A stretch of 64,000 nucleotides of DNA. Source: Caldanaerovirga acetigignens (GTDB taxonomy: Bacteria; Bacillota; Thermosediminibacteria; Thermosediminibacterales; Thermosediminibacteraceae). The notes under the pieces are model-generated. The model did no database searches. It saw only the letters and a program-made list of their open reading frames with translations, and had not been told where the DNA came from. The stretch covers positions 169,768 to 233,767 of the forward strand of contig NZ_FRCR01000002.1 of the NCBI RefSeq assembly GCF_900142995.1, given 5' to 3'. Below are positions 43,501 to 50,730 of this stretch, piece after piece; position 1 is the first letter of the stretch; every line of letters starts with the position of its first letter. The position numbers were made by a program, and so were the translations under genes.

Positions 43501-44130
43501 GCGGGTTTTAAAATCGCCCTGAGGGACCTGGAGATACGCGGTGCAGGCAACATCCTCGGCGCTGAACAGCACGGTCACATGATGGCAGTGGGGTACGACC
43601 TTTACTGCAAGCTCCTTGCGGAGGCGGTCCGGGAACTCAAAGGTGAACCGGAAAAAGAAGAAATTCAGCCCGTTATTGACCTGAAGCTCAGCGCCTATAT
43701 CCCGGACGATTATATTAGCAACGCCGCCCAAAAGATAGACGTATACCGGCGGGTTGCAGCGGTGGAGAGCCTGGCAGAGGCCGATGACTTAGAGGAGGAA
43801 ATAGAAGACCGGTTCGGCGATTTGCCCGAGCCTGCCCGGAATTTACTGGCGGTGGCCCGCCTCAGGGTGCTGGCGAAGAGATTGAAGCTTTCGAGCATAA
43901 TCCAGCTGACCGATATCGTCGTTTTCAAGTTTCAGTCGGGCGGTGTTTTTTCACACGAGCAGTTTTCAGCTTTAAAAGAAGCTTTCAAAAGTAAGGTTAC
44001 GTTTCAGGGCACGACCGTTCCTTCTTTTATCTTCAAGGTTAGAAACCTGGAAGGTCACAAGTTGTTATTTAAAATCGAGGGTGTGTTAAAGGAGATGGTG
44101 GAATTTCTACAACTTCCCTCTAATGAATAA
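40597..44130 (+). CDS. mfd: transcription-repair coupling factor Mfd
   Basis: Mfd removes RNA polymerase stalled at DNA damage and recruits UvrA. The 1177 residues show the UvrB-like N-terminus, the CarD-like RNA polymerase interaction domain around 500-570 (GDYIVHISHGIGRYLGIE), then the RecG-type translocase with Walker A CGDVGYGKTE near 655-663, DEEQ at about 757-760 and TATPIPRTLH. A C-terminal TRCF domain follows. ATG follows AAAGGGAG. mfd followed by spoVT is the conserved Firmicute order. Confidence 0.97.
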   Translation: MDVRIISREMSELKRFIEDLKGGLSGLLAYGLSDSQRAFLIAAVKKETPRSVLVVTPDSLDARKLTDDLTYFLGPENVAIFTASSVIPYETAAKSPEFTAHRLKVIEKLLADKNPVVVAPLQALTNKMMPPDIVKKFTIRISVGQKIKLDDMTSKLSLMGYERVDIVEGPGQYAVRGGIVDVYPITVENPYRVEFFDDEVDSIREFSVEDQRSIEKLQEVFISQAREVVFDRETARNAAISIARELEERKKVFEQVSSLVEGKKLEEKINEHIEKLQSGMFFESAQLYISHLYPNLSSIIDYFSHPPIVIMVEPGKIVESAKTSTFEIEETYKGLLEKGEILPSVSAMYYSPFEILENLTRAQTVYVSTLPRIPREFDVKGLYSFQFRAVASFHGKADLLVEEISDLKKKGYRTIVLSGTGERGIHLKKALEEKGLEAVFIGSVEGELMPGKVVITPGSVEKGFLIPEAKFALISDLDVYGQPKIRARRPKFRREGKRIHSIEELSAGDYIVHISHGIGRYLGIETLEVDGQKRDYFALQYAGGDKLYVPTEQVEMLHKYVSPEDKPPKLNKLGSGEWAKAKAKVKESVKQMAKDLLELYAARQAMKGFAFSPDTVWQKEFEDMFPYEETPDQLTAIEEVKKDMESSKCMDRLLCGDVGYGKTEVAMRAAFKAVMDSKQVAVLVPTTILAEQHYRTFSERFAPFPVKIEVISRFKSKAQQKAILKDLRKGAIDIIIGTHRLLQKDVKFKDLGLLIVDEEQRFGVAHKEKLKQLKKNVDVLTLTATPIPRTLHMAMTGIRDMSIIETPPENRYPVQTYVVEYSDALVRDAIIREISRGGQVYYVYNVVNTIYEEAKRLSQIVPEARIAVAHGKMKERELEEVMLEFYEHKYDVLVCTTIIETGLDIPSVNTLIVISADRFGLSQLYQLRGRVGRSSTQAFAYFTYRKDKALSETAEKRLAAIRDFTEFGAGFKIALRDLEIRGAGNILGAEQHGHMMAVGYDLYCKLLAEAVRELKGEPEKEEIQPVIDLKLSAYIPDDYISNAAQKIDVYRRVAAVESLAEADDLEEEIEDRFGDLPEPARNLLAVARLRVLAKRLKLSSIIQLTDIVVFKFQSGGVFSHEQFSALKEAFKSKVTFQGTTVPSFIFKVRNLEGHKLLFKIEGVLKEMVEFLQLPSNE

Positions 44131-44154
44131 AATAGGTTGCGGGGTTGTATACTA
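44124..44154 (+). promoter_or_regulatory. sigma-G-like promoter of spoVT
   Basis: TGAATA (44124-44129), overlapping the mfd stop, 18-base spacer, then TATACTA (44148-44154). This nearly matches the sigma-G consensus TGAATA / CATACTA as recalled; spoVT of Bacillus is a forespore gene. Confidence 0.5.
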
Positions 44155-44197
44155 TCTTTGAGAAAAATCTTTCTTTCGAAATTAAGGAGGGAAAACA

Positions 44198-44761
44198 TTG
44201 AAGGCAACAGGAATTGTGCGGCGTATTGATGAGTTGGGGCGAGTCGTGATTCCGAAAGAAATCAGGCGAACCCTGAGAATCCGAGAAGGGGACCCTCTTG
44301 AGATATTTACCGACCGCGAAGGAGAAGTTATTTTAAAGAAATATTCGCCTATCGGAGAACTTGCGGACTTTGCAAAAGAATACGTGGAAGCCCTCCATGA
44401 CTCCTTGGGTCATATCGCATGCATATCCGACAGGGACTCGATAATCGCGGTGGCTGGGACTCCGAAAAAAGAGCTTCTTGATAAATCTATAAGTTCAGAC
44501 ATCGAGGCTATTTTAGAAGAGCGCAAGACGGTTCTCATAAAAAAGACGAGCGAGAAGGAATACGTGAAGATAACGGCTGATGAAGAAGAGGGGAAAATAA
44601 AGTACACTGGTCAGGTGATAGTTCCTATAATAGCCGATGGCGACCCAATAGGGGCTGTAATTCTTCTTTCAAAAGACCCTAATGTTTCTATGGGAGAATT
44701 GGAGCTAAAGGTGGCAGAAACCGCGGCCGGTTTCTTTTCGAGGCAGATGAATATTTCCTGA
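44198..44761 (+). CDS. spoVT: stage V sporulation protein T
   Basis: A 187-residue forespore regulator. The N-terminal AbrB-type swapped-hairpin DNA-binding domain (about 1-50) reads GIVRRIDELGRVVIPKEIRRT; the C-terminal part (about 55-180) is the GAF-like domain. TTG 44198 follows AAGGAGGG. Placement right after mfd is standard. A strong terminator follows that also runs into the end of the opposing pckA remnant. Confidence 0.96.
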   Translation: MKATGIVRRIDELGRVVIPKEIRRTLRIREGDPLEIFTDREGEVILKKYSPIGELADFAKEYVEALHDSLGHIACISDRDSIIAVAGTPKKELLDKSISSDIEAILEERKTVLIKKTSEKEYVKITADEEEGKIKYTGQVIVPIIADGDPIGAVILLSKDPNVSMGELELKVAETAAGFFSRQMNIS

Positions 44762-44764
44762 TAA

Positions 44765-44798
44765 AAACTAGCAGCAAAAAAGCTGCTAGTTTTTTTTA
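44765..44798 (+). terminator. terminator after spoVT
   Basis: An 11-bp stem AAACTAGCAGC (44765-44775) / GCTGCTAGTTT (44782-44792), loop of six A, followed by T residues. Confidence 0.92.
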
Positions 44799-45385
44799 TA
44801 ATTCATGGCCTGTTCGAAAGAAAGTTTTGCTATCGGAGGCAGCACGCCGAATGCATCGGCGGTGAGGAAAATTATCGTGCGGGGATGCCCTCCCGTTCCG
44901 GGGATGACCGCGCCTGGTATGAAATCGACGGGATAGGCCGCGCGGGTATTTTCGGTGATGGCTTTGAGTTCCTGTTTTGAACCTCTTATGAAAAGCTGCC
45001 GGGCAAATAGATTCTGGTAGGCATATTCATTTATCACTCGCAAAGGGATTCGAAAGTTGCTATCAGCTCCTACGAAGCCGTCGAAAACATAAAGTTCCCG
45101 GTTCTGCAGGTAAGAAGTTATGCGGCGAAAGAGAGCCTCGAATTTCGACCGGGGAAAACGTTTATTGTTGTTCCACCAAATTTCACCTGCGCTTTTCGGG
45201 TTTTCTACTATGAACTTGTCCTCGGGAGAACGGCCTGTGTATTTTCCGGTATTGACTATTAAAGCGCCGGTATTGCCGAGGACGCCTTCACCTCTTTTCA
45301 AAGCGTGTTCTATTAACAATGGTACGGGCAAATTGAAATGGACTTTGCGGGGGTTTGTTAACCCCAGAGATTTTAAATGTTTCAT
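44786..45385 (-). pseudogene. pckA: degraded PEP carboxykinase (ATP) gene, internally deleted and truncated
   Basis: An open frame of 199 codons matches ATP-dependent PckA, normally about 530-540 residues. The first ~155 codons follow the family N-terminus ([41 protein letters not shown]). The sequence then jumps to a motif from the C-terminal half: [10 protein letters not shown] and [19 protein letters not shown]. The roughly 170 residues between, which hold the P-loop and metal ligands, are missing; the junction is near 44955-44967. It stops shortly after at KKN, inside the spoVT terminator. It cannot be an active carboxykinase. The ribosome site and frame remain, so the loss may be recent or the peptide may be kept for another reason. 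Confidence 0.85.
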
Positions 45386-45439
45386 TATTGAAGGCCCCCT
45401 ATGTAAATAATATATCTTAATCCTTTTTTATGATGCACA

Positions 45440-45461
45440 ATAATATTGTATACAATATTAT
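45440..45461. promoter_or_regulatory. 22-bp perfect palindrome upstream of the pckA remnant
   Basis: TAATATTGTATACAATATTA with one more paired base on each side. The TTGTATACAA centre resembles operators of GntR/FadR-type regulators. It lies 55 bases upstream of the pckA remnant start and about 100 bases before the spoVB-like gene. Confidence 0.5.
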
Positions 45462-45560
45462 AGTATAATATAAAATTGTATTCTGCAAGAAAATTTCTTC
45501 GACGGGTTGCAAATATTGAAAGAAGAAAGCAAATAGAATATAATTAAGGGTCGTAGAAAC

Positions 45561-47195
45561 TTGCAGAAAAAAGAAAGGCTGGGGTCGTTTTTGACGGAAA
45601 GGCAAAATTCTTTTTTAAAAGGTGCCATGGTGCTTACGGCGGCCGGATTTCTTGTAAAGATACTGGGAGCGGTATACAGGATTCCCCTTGCCATGATGAT
45701 AAAAGAAGAGGGTATGGGCCTTTATCAAATGGCTTATCCCATTTACGTGACGTTGCTTTCCATTTCCACAGCAGGTCTTCCCACCGCTATATCGAAGATG
45801 GTGGCAGGAGAAGTGGCGGTTAAAAGATACCGCAATGCTTACAGGATTTTTAAAGTGTCTTTGATGGTTCTTACGATAGTCGGTGCATTGCTTGCTTTAT
45901 TTTTAATGATAAACGCACGGTTTTTGGCAGAAAAGGTCCTTGGAAATCCAAAGGCCTTTTACCCTTTGCTCAGTATTTCGCCTGCTATTTTTTTCGTGTC
46001 GGTGATGTCGTGCTTTCGCGGTTTTTTTCAAGGGTTGCAGGACATGACCCCTTCTGCCTTGTCTCAGGTGGTTGAACAGATAGGGCGGGTTGTATCAGTA
46101 TTTTTGCTGGCGACCGTTCTCCTTCCCCGCGGCGTAGAATATGCGGCTGCAGGGGCGGCTTTTGGGCCAGTGGTGGGCTCGGTGGCGGGATTACTGGTGC
46201 TGGTGGCCGTCTACAGCAGGAAGAAGGCCAGCATCTTTGGTTCTTTTGAAGAAGCCTCGAATTCCCGGATTGAAAATCCTTTTAAAATAGCGTGGCAGCT
46301 TTTTTATTATGCGGTGCCAATAACTTTAGGAGGACTTATTGTGCCAGTTATGAACCTGGCCGATGCGGCGATAGTGACAAGAAGGCTTCAAGATGCGGGT
46401 TTTTCAATGTTAAGGGCTACACAGCTTTATGGCCAGCTCACAGGGATGGCTGCACCTATCATAAATCTCCCGGCAGTGGTGACCATGAGCATCGCCGCAA
46501 GTCTCGTGCCGGCGATATCTGAAGCAATGGCTCTGAAAAGTGGGCAACTGGTGGCTCAAAGAGCCAAGACCGGCATTAGGGTGACGCTGATGTTTGCACT
46601 TCCGGCTGCGGTGGGATTATACGTGCTGGCCGAGCCGGTGTGTGCCCTCCTTTACAAAAACCCGGAGGCCGGTATTCCTCTTTCAATTTTATCGTGGGGT
46701 ATAATATTTTTGGCTCTCCAGCAGACCACGACCGGCATTCTCCAGGGAATAGGAAAAACTACGGTGCCTGTAAAAAATTTGGCCTTGGGAGCGGTTTTTA
46801 AAGTGGGCATAAATTATACTTTAACCGCACTGCCTTTTATAAATATAAAAGGAGCGGCCATGGGTACCGTGGCCGGTTACTTTATAGCATCGCTTTTTAA
46901 TTTTATTTCTGCGATGAAATATACTGGCATGAATTTGCAGCTTAGGGACATGGTAATAAAACCAGCGGCTGCTGCTGCTTTTATGGGACTTTTGGTGCGC
47001 AATTTTTATAATCTTATAGCCACTTACGGATACGGCAGTGGTATTGCAACGCTGGGCTCAGTAGGTGCGGGCGTTTTCGTGTATGCGGCTGTACTTCTGG
47101 CATTAGGTGGAGTGGGAGAAGAAGAGCTAAGCCTGCTACCTGGAGGAGCGCGGTTAATCGGCTGGTTGAAAGGTATTAATTTTAAAAGGAGGTGA
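45561..47195 (+). CDS. SpoVB-like polysaccharide flippase (MATE/MVF superfamily)
   Basis: A 544-residue membrane protein with about 14 hydrophobic segments. The start FLKGAMVLTAAGFLVKILGAVYRIPL is the family signature (14 residues into SpoVB/MurJ-like proteins), followed by EEGMGLYQMAYPIY and CFRGFFQGLQDMTP. It likely flips lipid-linked sugars for cell wall or spore cortex. In Bacillus the gene between spoVT and mazG is yabM, a SpoVB relative. The start is TTG 45561. Its stop overlaps the mazG start region. Confidence 0.9.
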   Translation: MQKKERLGSFLTERQNSFLKGAMVLTAAGFLVKILGAVYRIPLAMMIKEEGMGLYQMAYPIYVTLLSISTAGLPTAISKMVAGEVAVKRYRNAYRIFKVSLMVLTIVGALLALFLMINARFLAEKVLGNPKAFYPLLSISPAIFFVSVMSCFRGFFQGLQDMTPSALSQVVEQIGRVVSVFLLATVLLPRGVEYAAAGAAFGPVVGSVAGLLVLVAVYSRKKASIFGSFEEASNSRIENPFKIAWQLFYYAVPITLGGLIVPVMNLADAAIVTRRLQDAGFSMLRATQLYGQLTGMAAPIINLPAVVTMSIAASLVPAISEAMALKSGQLVAQRAKTGIRVTLMFALPAAVGLYVLAEPVCALLYKNPEAGIPLSILSWGIIFLALQQTTTGILQGIGKTTVPVKNLALGAVFKVGINYTLTALPFINIKGAAMGTVAGYFIASLFNFISAMKYTGMNLQLRDMVIKPAAAAAFMGLLVRNFYNLIATYGYGSGIATLGSVGAGVFVYAAVLLALGGVGEEELSLLPGGARLIGWLKGINFKRR

Positions 47196-47989
47196 TTAGT
47201 ACGTCCAGCTATTCCATTCGGGATCTTGTTGATATAATGGCCAAGTTGAGGGGGGAAAACGGCTGCCCTTGGGACAAGGCCCAAACTCCGGAGACGCTAA
47301 AGCAGTTTTTACTGGAAGAGACCTTTGAGGTTATAGATGCCATAGATAAAAGCGACCCCAAAGAGCTGTCGGAAGAGCTCGGCGACCTTCTTTTGCAGAT
47401 AGTTTTTTTATCGAGGATTGGCGAAGAAAGGGGAGAATTTAAATTCAATGATGTGGTTCAAATTATCTGCGAAAAGATGATTCGCCGCCATCCCCATATT
47501 TTTGGCGAAAAAAGGCTTGAAAGTGCCGAGGAAGTGCTTAAACATTGGGAGGAGATAAAGAAAGAAGAAAAAGAAGTTGGATCTTATGCCGAAACGATGG
47601 ACAAGATCCCCGAGTCCTTTCCGGCTTTGATGAGAGCTTACAAAGTTCAAGAGAAAGCTGCGAGGGTGGGCTTTGATTGGGAGAACGTGGATGGAGCTCT
47701 GGGAAAGGTGTACGAAGAGCTCAATGAGTTAAAGGAAGTATATAAAGGCATTGATAGAGGCAAAATAATGGAAGAGATAGGGGATCTTTTATTTGCAATG
47801 GTAAATGTGGCGAGGTTTCTCGGCGTAAACCCGGAATTGGCCTTAAGGGGAGCTACCAATAAGTTTATCCGCCGGTTTAAATATGTCGAAGAAGAAGCGT
47901 CAAAAATGGGCAAAAAATTACAGGAAATGACATTAAAAGACATGGACAGACTCTGGGACAAAGGGAAAATTCAAGAAAAAAAGTTATAA
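47192..47989 (+). CDS. mazG: nucleoside triphosphate pyrophosphohydrolase MazG
   Basis: MazG hydrolyses (d)NTPs to monophosphates for nucleotide pool cleaning. The sequence has LRGENGCPWDKAQTPETL and the metal-binding EETFEVIDAID ... EELGDLLLQIVF, with a second MazG domain after about 130 (EEIGDLLFAMVNVARF). At 265 residues it is a two-domain MazG without the methylase of YabN. The given GTG start lies inside AGGAGGTG, so the exact start is uncertain. Confidence 0.93.
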   Translation: MISTSSYSIRDLVDIMAKLRGENGCPWDKAQTPETLKQFLLEETFEVIDAIDKSDPKELSEELGDLLLQIVFLSRIGEERGEFKFNDVVQIICEKMIRRHPHIFGEKRLESAEEVLKHWEEIKKEEKEVGSYAETMDKIPESFPALMRAYKVQEKAARVGFDWENVDGALGKVYEELNELKEVYKGIDRGKIMEEIGDLLFAMVNVARFLGVNPELALRGATNKFIRRFKYVEEEASKMGKKLQEMTLKDMDRLWDKGKIQEKKL

Positions 47990-48006
47990 ATTGCCTTGAG
48001 ACAAGA

Positions 48007-48031
48007 AGGATTTTGGCTTTTCGCGGAGAAT
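48007..48031 (+). promoter_or_regulatory. sigma-H-like promoter of hup
   Basis: AGGATTT (48007-48013), 14 bases, GAAT (48028-48031). This is an exact match to the geometry of the Bacillus spoVG sigma-H promoter as recalled. Confidence 0.6.
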
Positions 48032-48086
48032 AGACTAATTATGATAAAAGGTTTTAAACTTAAGAATTATTAAGGAGGGAAGCTGA

Positions 48087-48362
48087 GTGAACAAAGCGGA
48101 ATTAATCTCGGTGATGGCGGAAAAGAGCGGATTGACCAAAAAAGATTCAGAAAAAGCTCTGAATGCATTTATTGAAGCCGTTTCCGAGGCCCTTGCAAAG
48201 AAAGATAAAGTACAGCTTGTTGGATTTGGTACCTTTGAGGTTAGGGAAAGGAGTTCGAGGAAAGGCCGCAATCCTCAGACGGGAGAGGAAATTGACATTC
48301 CTGCGGCTGCTATTCCTGCTTTTAAAGCTGGCAAGGCCCTGAAAGATATGATAAACAAATGA
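48087..48362 (+). CDS. hup: HU family DNA-binding protein
   Basis: A 91-residue histone-like protein that bends and compacts DNA. Family motifs are MNKAELISVMAEKSGLTKKD, the VQLVGFGTFEVRERSSRKGRNPQTG arm and IPAAAIPAFKAGKALKD. GTG 48087 follows AAGGAGGG. A sigma-H-like promoter and a terminator make it a single-gene unit. In Bacillus the gene at this place is yabO rather than HU. Confidence 0.96.
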   Translation: MNKAELISVMAEKSGLTKKDSEKALNAFIEAVSEALAKKDKVQLVGFGTFEVRERSSRKGRNPQTGEEIDIPAAAIPAFKAGKALKDMINK

Positions 48363-48399
48363 AAAGACTGCAATAATATTTCGATTTTATGGATAAATG

Positions 48400-48427
48400 A
48401 TAGGCTCGAAGGGGCCTATTTTTTTAT
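48400..48427 (+). terminator. terminator after hup
   Basis: ATAGGC (48400-48405) pairs with GCCTAT (48414-48419), followed by a run of seven T. Confidence 0.8.
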
Positions 48428-48447
48428 TCCCCGATAATTAATTTTTC

Positions 48448-48468
48448 ATATTAGAAAAATACTAATAT
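48448..48468. repeat. inverted repeat upstream of the SpoIID-like gene
   Basis: ATATTAG (48448-48454) and CTAATAT (48462-48468) with a seven-base spacer, about 45 bases before the next start. TCATATT at its left edge also resembles a sigma-E -35 box, but the -10 match is weak. Confidence 0.35.
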
Positions 48469-48511
48469 CGTAGCTTGTCAATAAAAAAATCGGACCTAGG
48501 GAGGCTTGGAT

Positions 48512-49483
48512 ATGAGGACAAAACTGCAGGTTTTGCTGATAATGGCTTTAATATTGACTTTGATACTCCCTGGATGCAGAGCGAGGCAGGGCGTTGAAAA
48601 GACTCACGAACTTCCGAAAATTCCGGATAAGATAAGCCGGGGACAGGGCAAAGAGCCGGAGCTTGTAGTGTATGAAGTAGAAAGCGGGCAGAGGAAAAAG
48701 ATGAAACTGGAGGATTACGTGGCGGGCGTTGTGGCTGGAGAGATGGAAAACAACTGGCCTGTGGAAGCCCTTGCGGCTCAGGCAATACTGGCTAGGACTT
48801 ATGTTTTGGAATTCGTCAAAAGTAAAGGAACTTCTAAGTACGGAGATGCCCACATTTCTACTGACTTTGAAGAAGCACAGGCCTGGAATCCGGGCAATAT
48901 CAACGATAGAATAAAAAAGGCCGTAGAAATGACCAGAGGCGAAGTCATATCATATAAAGGGAATTTTGTAAAAGCTTGGTTTCATTCCCATGCGGGAGGC
49001 CTCACTGCTACTGCAAAGGAAGGGTTGAATTATAAAGAAGAAGAGCCGCCGTATATTGCGGTGGTTAAATCTCCTGATGAGAACGCGGGGCCTGAGGGCA
49101 AGCGAGTGTGGAAGGCTGCTTTCAGAAAGGATGAATTAAAGCGACTTTTGAAAGAAAAGCTAGGGCAAGAAACCGGAGAAATAAACGAAGTATCCGTGTT
49201 GGAAAGGGGGCCTTCAGGCAGGGCGACTAAGATTAAAATAGGCAGTGCCGTCGTTCACGCCGCGGATTTGAGGACGGCTCTTGATCCTATGAGGATGAGA
49301 TCTACGTTGCTTACAAGTTTGAGAATCGAAAAGGACAAGATAATCATGGAAGGCAAAGGTTTCGGACACGGGGTGGGAATGTCTCAATGGGGCGCCCGGG
49401 TTTTTGCAGAACAAGGGAAGTCTCCAGAAGACATAATAAGGTATTATTTCAAGGATGTAAAAATAGTGAAACTATGGGATTAA
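48512..49483 (+). CDS. SpoIID/LytB domain lipoprotein
   Basis: A 323-residue protein with a lipoprotein signal (lipobox ILPGC, Cys 22). The SpoIID domain runs from about 60 to the end: EDYVAGVVAGEMENNWPVEALAAQAILARTY, AWFHSHAGGLT and the end GFGHGVGMSQWGA. SpoIID enzymes are lytic transglycosylases active on peptidoglycan in engulfment, and relatives occur in vegetative cells. ATG 48512 is chosen since GGGAGG is seven bases upstream; an in-frame TTG at 48506 is too close. It stands between hup and yabP. Confidence 0.9.
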   Translation: MRTKLQVLLIMALILTLILPGCRARQGVEKTHELPKIPDKISRGQGKEPELVVYEVESGQRKKMKLEDYVAGVVAGEMENNWPVEALAAQAILARTYVLEFVKSKGTSKYGDAHISTDFEEAQAWNPGNINDRIKKAVEMTRGEVISYKGNFVKAWFHSHAGGLTATAKEGLNYKEEEPPYIAVVKSPDENAGPEGKRVWKAAFRKDELKRLLKEKLGQETGEINEVSVLERGPSGRATKIKIGSAVVHAADLRTALDPMRMRSTLLTSLRIEKDKIIMEGKGFGHGVGMSQWGARVFAEQGKSPEDIIRYYFKDVKIVKLWD

Positions 49484-49552
49484 AATCGTCATAAAACAAA
49501 TCCCTCCCTAATATAATTTCCTAAGGGAGTTATTTGAAGGGAGGGTTTTTTG

Positions 49553-49834
49553 TTGGAAGAGAAAAGGCCCTCAAAGCACCGTATTGTTTTAAATGACAGG
49601 GAGATTTTAGAAATTAACGGTGTGCTTAATGTTGACAAATTCACCGATGAGGATATAGTAGTTTCTACAGAAAGGGGCGTGCTCAACATAAAAGGTGAAA
49701 AAATGCTTATGAAGCAATTAAATCTCGATGAAGGGATAATAGTCATAGAAGGTTACGTGAAAGCACTTTCGTATGCAGAAGAAATTGCATCTGCGGAAAA
49801 AGGGAAAAGGTTTTTAAGCCGGCTTTTTAAGTAA
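49553..49834 (+). CDS. yabP: sporulation protein YabP
   Basis: A 93-residue YabP/YqfC family protein needed for spore formation in Bacillus. The family pattern RIVLNDREILEINGVLNV and ILNIKGEKMLMKQLNLDEG is clear. TTG 49553 is preferred over the adjacent TTG 49550 because GGGAGGG then has normal spacing. It precedes yabQ and divIC, the standard order. Confidence 0.94.
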   Translation: MEEKRPSKHRIVLNDREILEINGVLNVDKFTDEDIVVSTERGVLNIKGEKMLMKQLNLDEGIIVIEGYVKALSYAEEIASAEKGKRFLSRLFK

Positions 49835-49866
49835 GGGTCAAATGGGCAGAGGAAGGGAAATAGTCT

Positions 49867-50301
49867 ATGAATATAGCCGAAGTAGATGTGCAGCTTATTT
49901 TCCTTGCAGGGGCCATATCGTCGGGAATTATAGCAGGACTTTTTTTTGATATTTACAGGAGGTTGAGGAGGTTTTTAAAGCCAGGGCCTATTTTGACTTC
50001 AGTTGGCGATTTTATGTATTGGATTTTTATGGCTCTTGGAACTTTTTACATTATTTATAAAATAAATTACGGTCAAGTAAGAATTTACCTTTTTTTTGGA
50101 TTTGCTACAGGACTTTTGGTATATTGCTGCGCCGTAAGCCCTTATGTTATAAGAGTTTTAATTATAATAGAGAGGATTATGTGTGGGATAGCCTGTTTTC
50201 CGCGAAAAATTTTTTGTTATACAATGCGATGGAAACCGGTGAGGCTTTTGAAGAGAATAGTAGAAGAAGCCAGGAGGATGATGCCAAAAAGAAAATATTA
50301 A
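49867..50301 (+). CDS. yabQ: spore cortex protein YabQ
   Basis: A 144-residue membrane protein with about four hydrophobic segments (VQLIFLAGAISSGIIAGLFFDIYRRLRRF near the start). YabQ is needed for spore cortex formation in Bacillus and sits in the outer forespore membrane. It has the expected place between yabP and divIC. ATG 49867; the preceding GGAAGGGAAA is an acceptable ribosome site. Confidence 0.9.
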   Translation: MNIAEVDVQLIFLAGAISSGIIAGLFFDIYRRLRRFLKPGPILTSVGDFMYWIFMALGTFYIIYKINYGQVRIYLFFGFATGLLVYCCAVSPYVIRVLIIIERIMCGIACFPRKIFCYTMRWKPVRLLKRIVEEARRMMPKRKY

Positions 50302-50356
50302 TTAAAGAGGATTTTTCAAGGATTCATAGAATTTAATAACAAAAGGAGGGCTTGCG

Positions 50357-50638
50357 GTGGGCGCGAAGAAGAGGATTAAAATAGGCAGGGTATTGTTTTT
50401 GATTTTTTTGATATATTTCATTTATACATTTGCAGTTCAGCAGTTTAAAATCAACGATTTAAGAAGGCAGGAAGTTGAACTAAGCAGTGAGATAACACGG
50501 CTTTCTGCCGAGAGAGAGAAGTTAAAAAAAGAAATCGAGCTTTTGAACACCGAAAGTTACATAGAAGAATTGGCAAGAGACCAACTTGGTTTGGTTAAGC
50601 CCGGAGAGATTCTATATAAAGTATCGCCGAGGCGTTGA
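50357..50638 (+). CDS. divIC: septum formation initiator DivIC/FtsB family
   Basis: A 93-residue single-pass membrane protein of the division machinery. A short positive N-terminus (AKKRIKIGR) leads into one membrane helix (VLFLIFLIYFIYTFAV), then a coiled coil (about 35-70, EVELSSEITRLSAEREKLKKEI) and the conserved ELARDQLGLVKPGEILY. GTG 50357 follows AGGAGGG. It is followed by yabR with its own promoter. Confidence 0.93.
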   Translation: MGAKKRIKIGRVLFLIFLIYFIYTFAVQQFKINDLRRQEVELSSEITRLSAEREKLKKEIELLNTESYIEELARDQLGLVKPGEILYKVSPRR

Positions 50639-50658
50639 GGGTTAAAGCTAAATTTTTA

Positions 50659-50688
50659 TTGACTTAAGTTCTATATATGGAGTATAAT
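50659..50688 (+). promoter_or_regulatory. sigma-A promoter of yabR
   Basis: TTGACT (50659-50664), 18-base spacer, TATAAT (50683-50688), 43 bases before the start. Confidence 0.65.
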
Positions 50689-50730
50689 AAGGCCATTGAG
50701 TGTAATCTTTGAAGGAGGAATACTTTTATA

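Noticed and set aside
45440..45461. The AT-rich palindrome as a terminator
   Set aside because: No GC-rich stem and no T run on either strand; it fits an operator better.
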